Positions 59,299 to 64,000 of a stretch of 64,000 nucleotides of DNA are shown here, one piece after another. A program made the position numbers and the translations under genes. Below the pieces are notes generated by a model. That model worked only from the letters and a program-made list of their open reading frames with translations, did no database searches and was not told where the DNA came from. Within the stretch, counting starts at the first letter, position 1. Every line of letters starts with the position of its first letter. Source of the stretch: Mycobacterium asiaticum (GTDB lineage: Bacteria > Actinomycetota > Actinomycetes > Mycobacteriales > Mycobacteriaceae); contig NZ_LZKQ01000331.1 of the NCBI RefSeq assembly GCF_001668675.1, positions 1 to 64,000 on the forward strand, given 5' to 3'.

Positions 59299-60462
59299 TT
59301 AACCTCGCGGCTCAAAGGGAACCGTCCTGGGCAGCGTCGCGCCCGGCGGCAGGACCAGCCTTCCGTCCGTGTCAATGTAACCGGACCGCTTGGTCGGCAC
59401 CGGCACAACGGGATTCGGGCAGGGCCGGTCGGTCCCGTCACCACATATGCCGCCGATGAGGTACGAACGCCGCTGCACATCCTCGGGCCACGGGTCGGCA
59501 TGCATGCCGAGCCATTGCGCGGGAACGTTGTAGAAGAGGAAGAAGCAGGCGCTGACCCCGCCGAAAATGGCGAGGAAGCGGACGAACTGCTGGGGCGCCA
59601 CCCCGCCGGGAACACTGTCCAGACCCCGCTCGACGACCGTGCGGCCGCGGTCATCGGTGAAATAACGCAGGCAACAGAGCGCCGCCTGAACACCACCCCA
59701 CATCAACCCTTCGTAAACCGGCCACTGGTAGTAATGCCCGGCATTGAGCGAAACCGCCCGGATAGCACCGGGATACGTGTAGAACCCGATGGGCAGCAGG
59801 ATGCAGCCCTCCATCACCAGATCCAGCACGAAGGTGCACGCATAGGTCACCGCGATCAGCCGCAGGTTGCTGATACTGGGCCATCTCGCCTTGATTCTGC
59901 GCATCACCCAGCACCCGACGATCGTGATCAGCAGCACGCCGTACGCATAACCCGGGGCATTGGTCAACAGCGGCTCGGCGACCTGCCGGCCAGGCTCCTC
60001 CGGCGAGACCCAACCCGGGATATGCGACGACCACGAACCGCGGTTGAACAGCCAGGTGTTGTAGGTGCACCAGGTGTTGAGATAGTTCAACAGCGGGTCC
60101 TGGAAAAACATCAAACCCATTGACAGAAACAACATCCCGTCGAGGGTTATCCGCCGCTCGCGCCGCCACGGCCGGATGAAGAACCACCACACAGCGAGCG
60201 GCAGACCGGCCCACAGGATGATCGCGTTGGCCAGCAGTGGCACCTTCATGTACAGCGGCGGATCGCTCGGGCCGGCGGGGACCCGCTGGAAGTACGGTCC
60301 GGTGATCCAGCGGAGCCACACGTACAACTCCAGGATCAGCACCGCGCCACCGACCACTGCCCAGATACGGACCGCTTTGACCGAGGGCTGGGCCTGACCA
60401 CGCTCGGGGACTGCATTGATCGATTCGGTGACTGTGGTTGCGCTCTCGACTCGTTCGCCCAT
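59299..60462 (-). CDS. AveC-like (spirocyclase family) membrane protein, second copy
   Basis: This 387-residue paralogue of the protein at 57409-58545 has the same features: [31 protein letters not shown], a C-terminal [14 protein letters not shown] and ~7 hydrophobic helices. The two share most motifs along their length, so they arose by duplication. This copy stands alone without MoxR/vWA genes. It carries the same operator at 60502-60515 and so is probably co-expressed with the operon. Confidence 0.82.
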   Translation of the reverse strand: MGERVESATTVTESINAVPERGQAQPSVKAVRIWAVVGGAVLILELYVWLRWITGPYFQRVPAGPSDPPLYMKVPLLANAIILWAGLPLAVWWFFIRPWRRERRITLDGMLFLSMGLMFFQDPLLNYLNTWCTYNTWLFNRGSWSSHIPGWVSPEEPGRQVAEPLLTNAPGYAYGVLLITIVGCWVMRRIKARWPSISNLRLIAVTYACTFVLDLVMEGCILLPIGFYTYPGAIRAVSLNAGHYYQWPVYEGLMWGGVQAALCCLRYFTDDRGRTVVERGLDSVPGGVAPQQFVRFLAIFGGVSACFFLFYNVPAQWLGMHADPWPEDVQRRSYLIGGICGDGTDRPCPNPVVPVPTKRSGYIDTDGRLVLPPGATLPRTVPFEPRG

Positions 60463-60501
60463 GGCGTCGTCCCCCTCTACTCGCGCGGCAACCCCGCGAA
60501 T

Positions 60502-60515
60502 ATACCAGTGAGTAT
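60502..60515. promoter_or_regulatory. Operator ATAC-N6-GTAT before second AveC-like gene
   Basis: ATACCAGTGAGTAT matches the site at 58614-58627 and lies 40 bp before the start of the second AveC-like gene. Confidence 0.7.
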
Positions 60516-60570
60516 CTGACCGACGAACAAGAATCTGTGGCCGCAGCCGGGCGGCCGGTTAGCCTCGTAC

Positions 60571-61332
60571 ATGCTGAAGATCGGCGTCCAGATCCATCCG
60601 CAGAACACCACGATGGCTGCGTTGCGCACGGCGTGGCAGGGCGTCGACGACATCGGCGTCGACAGCCTGTGGACCTGGGATCACTTCTTCCCGCCGTTGT
60701 ACGGATCCCCCGATGAGGCCCATTTCGAGGGCTGGCAGATCCTCGCCGCGATGGCCGTCACCACCGCCAAGGTCAACCAGATCGGCATGCTGGTGACCGG
60801 CTGCGGCTACCGCAATCCCGACTTGTTGGCCGACATGGCCCGCACCCTCGATCACCTCTCGAGAGGACGCGCCGTGCTGGGCATCGGATCGGGGTGGATG
60901 GACAAGGACGAAGTCGAATACGGCTTCCCGCTGCGAACCCCCGCCCAGCGACCCGACCTACTGGCCGAGGCGCTGCCGCGCATTCGGCGCCGCATCGGCC
61001 TGCTGCGGCCGGGCCCTATCGGCCCGCTGCCAATCCTGATCGGCGGCAACGGCGAACGGCGCACCCTTCGACTGGTGGCCGAGCATGCCGACATGTGGAA
61101 CGGCTACGGCGACGCCGAGACCATCCGCGCCAAGAATCGGGCCATCGACCGGTGGTGCGCGGAGATCGGCAGGGACCCACGCGAGATCGAGCGCACCGTC
61201 TGGATAGAGCGGGTTGATGCCGAACTCATCGAATCCCTCGCCACAGCGGGTGCCGACCACCTGATCCTGGGCCTGCGGGCGCCCTACGACCTGCAATCGG
61301 TCGAACGCCTGGCGGCGGCCCGCAGCGTTTAG
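60571..61332 (+). CDS. LLM class F420-dependent oxidoreductase
   Basis: This 253-residue luciferase-like protein has IGVDSLWTWDHFFPP, IGMLVTGCGYRNPDLLADMARTLDHL (family pattern over two helices), GRAVLGIGSGWMDKDE and ILIGGNGERRTLRLVAEHAD. It matches mycobacterial F420-dependent LLM proteins. It is shorter than the usual ~300 residues, with a reduced central region. It is divergent from the second AveC-like gene and may share its promoter region. Confidence 0.85.
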   Translation: MLKIGVQIHPQNTTMAALRTAWQGVDDIGVDSLWTWDHFFPPLYGSPDEAHFEGWQILAAMAVTTAKVNQIGMLVTGCGYRNPDLLADMARTLDHLSRGRAVLGIGSGWMDKDEVEYGFPLRTPAQRPDLLAEALPRIRRRIGLLRPGPIGPLPILIGGNGERRTLRLVAEHADMWNGYGDAETIRAKNRAIDRWCAEIGRDPREIERTVWIERVDAELIESLATAGADHLILGLRAPYDLQSVERLAAARSV

Positions 61333-61418
61333 CCCCGGTCGGCACGGGTATGCGATTGTCACCGGCGCACAGCCCAGCGCGCCCTTCAGACTCCGCCACT
61401 CATGGAGGTGTGTTCGGC

Positions 61419-61985
61419 ATGTCCGAAATGATCGTTCAGACCCCTGACGAAGTTGTCAGCTTCCTCAAAGCCCAGCATGACCTGATCGAGGACATGTTCG
61501 ACGAGGTGTTGCACGCGTCGGACCCGCGAGCCCGCGAGAAGCCGTTCATCGAGTTGCGTCAACTGCTCGCCGTGCACGAGACGGCCGAGGAGATGGTGGT
61601 GCACCCGCGGCTGCGCAAGGAAGCCGCCGACGGCGACGCGATCGTCGAAGCCCTGCTGCATGAAGAGCACGAGGCCAAGACGTTGCTGTCCAACATCGAA
61701 AGCCTGGACGTCACGTCGCAGGAGTTCGTGACCGAGTTGAGCAAGCTGCGCGACGCCGTGCTGGCCCACGCCGAGCACGAGGAACTCGAAGAGTTTCCCA
61801 AGTTGCAGAAAGAAGTCGACGCCGATGACCTCAAGCGCATGGCGGCCGCGGTCAAGGCCGCCGAGGCCATCGCGCCGACCCGGCCGCACCCGGGCGTGGA
61901 ATCGGCGAAGCTCAACCTCGCCGTCGGGCCGTTCGCGTCGATGCTGGACCGCGCCCGTGACCTGATCAAGCAAGCAATCGGCTAG
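61419..61985 (+). CDS. Hemerythrin domain-containing protein
   Basis: This 188-residue four-helix protein has iron-ligand positions in KAQHDLIEDMFDE, LLAVHETAEEMVVHPRL, LLHEEHEAKTLL and HAEHEELEEFPKL. This set of His and Glu residues is typical of the hemerythrin/HHE family, which binds a di-iron centre for O2, NO or redox sensing. ATG 61419 follows GGAGGTG. The small acidic gene at 61994 follows within 10 bp. Confidence 0.88.
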   Translation: MSEMIVQTPDEVVSFLKAQHDLIEDMFDEVLHASDPRAREKPFIELRQLLAVHETAEEMVVHPRLRKEAADGDAIVEALLHEEHEAKTLLSNIESLDVTSQEFVTELSKLRDAVLAHAEHEELEEFPKLQKEVDADDLKRMAAAVKAAEAIAPTRPHPGVESAKLNLAVGPFASMLDRARDLIKQAIG

Positions 61986-61993
61986 GAGCATTG

Positions 61994-62146
61994 ATGAGTT
62001 CACCCGAACCGCGTGAAGAGCAAGACCAGGACCAGGCCGCGCAGGCCGCCGAGACCGCCGACGATGACAGCGTCGTCTCGCCGCCGGCGTACCCCGCGTA
62101 CTCCGTCCCCCCGCCGGAGGGGCTCGCGGGTAACGAGGACGGCTGA
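61994..62146 (+). CDS. Small acidic protein (50 residues)
   Basis: This short ORF begins MSSPEPREEQDQ and ends GLAGNEDG. It is acidic and rich in Gln, Ala and Pro with no hydrophobic core, so it is probably disordered. It starts 8 bp after the hemerythrin stop with TAGGAG upstream and is likely co-transcribed. Function unknown. Confidence 0.55.
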   Translation: MSSPEPREEQDQDQAAQAAETADDDSVVSPPAYPAYSVPPPEGLAGNEDG

Positions 62147-62170
62147 GCCAACCTGGATACTCTGGACCAA

Positions 62171-63619
62171 GTGAGCGTCACACCCGATATCGCCGTCCCC
62201 CTGCAGGACCGCTTTTCCCGCGAGCTGCCGGAACTGGCGGTGCCCTGGAAAGCCGAGGTACCGCCGGATCCGCGACTGCTGGTGCTCAATGAGCCCCTGG
62301 CCGTCGAACTCGGCTTGGATCCCGCCTGGTTGCGCAGCGGCGACGGACTGCGGTTTCTGGTGGGCAACCTGGTGCCCGAAGGGGCGGCGCCGGTGGCGCA
62401 GGCCTACGCCGGCCACCAATTCGGCGGTTACGTGCCGCGACTGGGAGACGGGCGCGCCCTGCTGCTCGGCGAGGTGACCGATACCCACGGGCGGCTGCGC
62501 GACATACACCTCAAGGGTTCGGGACGTACGCCGTTCGCCCGCGCCGGTGACGGCCTGGCCGCGGTGGGACCGATGCTGCGCGAGTACATCATCAGCGAGG
62601 CGATGCACGCGCTGGGTGTGCCCACCACACGGTCCCTCGCGGTGGTCGCCACCGGACAACCGGTCGAGCGCGACACGGTCCTGCCGGGTGCCTTACTGGT
62701 CCGCGTCGCGAGCAGTCACCTGCGCGTTGGTAGCTTCCAATATGCCTCCGCGACAAGAGATATCGAGTTGCTGCGGCGGCTGGCCGACCATGCCATCGCA
62801 CGCCACCACCCGCACGCCGCCGACGCCGAACGCCCTTACGTCGCACTGTTCGAGAGCGTCGTGGCGGCCCAGGCGTCGCTGGTGGCGAAATGGATGCTGA
62901 TCGGGTTCGTGCACGGTGTGATGAACACCGACAACGTGACGATCTCCGGGGAGAGCATCGACTACGGACCGTGCGCCTTCATGGAGGCCTACGACCCCGA
63001 CACCGTTTTCAGTTCGATCGATTACTGGGGGCGCTACGCCTACGGCAACCAGCCCACCATCGCCCAATGGAACCTGGCCCGGTTCGCCGAGGCACTGCTC
63101 CCGTTGTTCTCCGAGGACCCCAATCAGGGAGTCGTGTTGGCGGAGAACGCGTTCGGCGGCTTCCAGCACTACCAGACCGCGTGGGAATCGGGCATGGCCG
63201 CCAAGCTGGGCCTGGCCACCGACAAGGCCACGCCGCTGATCGACGAGCTGCTTACCCTGCTGCAGGAAAGCCACGTCGACTACACCTCGTTCTTCCGCCA
63301 CCTCGGCGGCGCCGCACGTGGTGGCGCCGAAGCGGCGCGCGGACGCTTCGTCGACCCCGCACGCTTCGACGACTGGGCGACGCGTTGGCGGGCGCTGGGT
63401 CCCGACGCCGAGCTGATGGATCGGGTCAACCCGATCTACATTCCGCGCAACCATCTCGTCGAGGAAGCGCTGGCCGCCGCAACGGCGGACGACCTCGAGC
63501 CGCTCGATCACCTGCTCGACGCCATCACCGCGCCGTACACCGCGCGGCCGGGGCTCGAGCGCTACGCGGCGCCGGCGCCGGTGGATTTCGGCGTTTACCG
63601 AACCTTTTGCGGCACCTAG
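62171..63619 (+). CDS. selO: SelO-like protein AMPylator (YdiU family)
   Basis: This 482-residue pseudokinase-fold protein has [52 protein letters not shown] (family pattern), and [12 protein letters not shown] with DYGPCAFM. These match SelO/YdiU, which transfers AMP from ATP to Ser, Thr or Tyr of target proteins. The C-terminus ends in a plain FCGT sequence, where many homologues carry a C-terminal Cys or Sec. Start is GTG 62171. Length is close to the bacterial norm. Confidence 0.92.
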   Translation: MSVTPDIAVPLQDRFSRELPELAVPWKAEVPPDPRLLVLNEPLAVELGLDPAWLRSGDGLRFLVGNLVPEGAAPVAQAYAGHQFGGYVPRLGDGRALLLGEVTDTHGRLRDIHLKGSGRTPFARAGDGLAAVGPMLREYIISEAMHALGVPTTRSLAVVATGQPVERDTVLPGALLVRVASSHLRVGSFQYASATRDIELLRRLADHAIARHHPHAADAERPYVALFESVVAAQASLVAKWMLIGFVHGVMNTDNVTISGESIDYGPCAFMEAYDPDTVFSSIDYWGRYAYGNQPTIAQWNLARFAEALLPLFSEDPNQGVVLAENAFGGFQHYQTAWESGMAAKLGLATDKATPLIDELLTLLQESHVDYTSFFRHLGGAARGGAEAARGRFVDPARFDDWATRWRALGPDAELMDRVNPIYIPRNHLVEEALAAATADDLEPLDHLLDAITAPYTARPGLERYAAPAPVDFGVYRTFCGT

Positions 63620-63627
63620 TCACGAAC

Positions 63628-64000
63628 ATGGCCGGCGTGTACCGCGCACCGCTGCGATCCCGCAGCGACGATGTCGACCCGCGTGCCACCTTGGAACATG
63701 CCCTCCGGAAAGGCTTGTGCGGCTTCGGACAACGGGTGCGCACGCCCACCGAAAGGGACCGTCTCGAACGCCGCGTGGCGCGCTTCGCCGAGGTGCCCGA
63801 TGGGTCGTTCGTGTGGACGCGCGACCAGGATGGGTTGTACTGGCTCGGCCGAATCGCCGGCCCGTACTTCTATGCCGACGACGATGACGCGGCCGCGGTC
63901 GATCTGGTGCACGTGCGGGGGTGCGACTGGCTGGCCGAGCCGCTGCTGGAACCGCAGGTGCCCGCCGCGGTCGTCGCCACCTACGGACGCGGCGGCCGCA
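63628..64000 (+). CDS. Hypothetical protein (3' end outside window)
   Basis: From ATG 63628 the frame stays open for 124 codons to the window edge. It contains YRAPLRSRSDDVDPRATLE, LCGFGQRV and FVWTRDQDGLYWLGRIAGPY, followed by an acidic stretch. The pattern resembles a mycobacterial conserved hypothetical family whose function I do not know. It lies 8 bp after the SelO stop and may be in its operon. Confidence 0.65.
   Translation, partial: MAGVYRAPLRSRSDDVDPRATLEHALRKGLCGFGQRVRTPTERDRLERRVARFAEVPDGSFVWTRDQDGLYWLGRIAGPYFYADDDDAAAVDLVHVRGCDWLAEPLLEPQVPAAVVATYGRGGR

Overview
The window looks like the chromosome of a mycobacterium or close relative. It has uniformly high GC coding sequence, many deazaflavin/F420-type and luciferase-like (LLM) oxidoreductases, a mycofactocin-type SDR, cytochromes P450, DUF1906, DUF732 and DUF5994 proteins, TetR regulators and a tRNA-Ala(GGC). 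No gene identifies the species.

Layout. (1) 1-11.6 kb: a catabolic neighbourhood with an amidohydrolase, an enoyl-CoA hydratase, an SDR, a Rieske oxygenase, a VOC (extradiol-type) protein, a TetR regulator and an FAH-family hydrolase. RNase HI, two secreted proteins, an SRPBCC protein and an APH-type kinase lie among them. A 16-bp operator-like palindrome (TGTAG-N6-CTACA) occurs on both sides of the TetR gene. (2) 11.8-33.8 kb: a ~22-kb genomic island integrated in the 3' half of tRNA-Ala, bounded by a 40-bp direct repeat. It carries oxygenase cargo (two P450s, one closely resembling CYP142 steroid C26-monooxygenase, a Baeyer-Villiger monooxygenase, another flavoprotein, an SDR and a DUF385 protein), two TetR regulators and a polytopic membrane protein. 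It also holds a serine recombinase with a res-like site, a cyclase/STAND ATPase, an IS30-family element, a primase/helicase-like gene and the integration module. (3) 33.9-53.9 kb: ordinary chromosome with MFS-pgm, two crcB genes plus a triple-DUF190 gene, a CitE-like lyase, SRPBCC-sulfatase, LLM oxidoreductases, a TetR-controlled SDR-P450 pair, SPFH-patatin and others. (4) 53.9-60.5 kb: an unusual operon of AveC-like membrane protein, MoxR ATPase, vWA protein and epimerase, plus a TetR gene and a second AveC-like gene, with one shared operator motif before both AveC genes. (5) 60.5-64 kb: LLM oxidoreductase, hemerythrin, SelO and a partial gene.

The most striking observation is that the island's integrase and excisionase genes have exchanged their 3' ends. 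A clean ~1.81-kb inversion (about 31,748-33,557) left the integrase without its catalytic-tyrosine segment. That segment lies intact next to the tRNA on the opposite strand, while the excisionase tail lies beside the truncated integrase. Reversing the inversion on paper restores both proteins exactly. A second oddity is a ~22-bp repeat built from tandem CAAGATTC units, occurring five to six times in both orientations inside the primase gene.

All family assignments come from reading motifs by eye; no database search was run.
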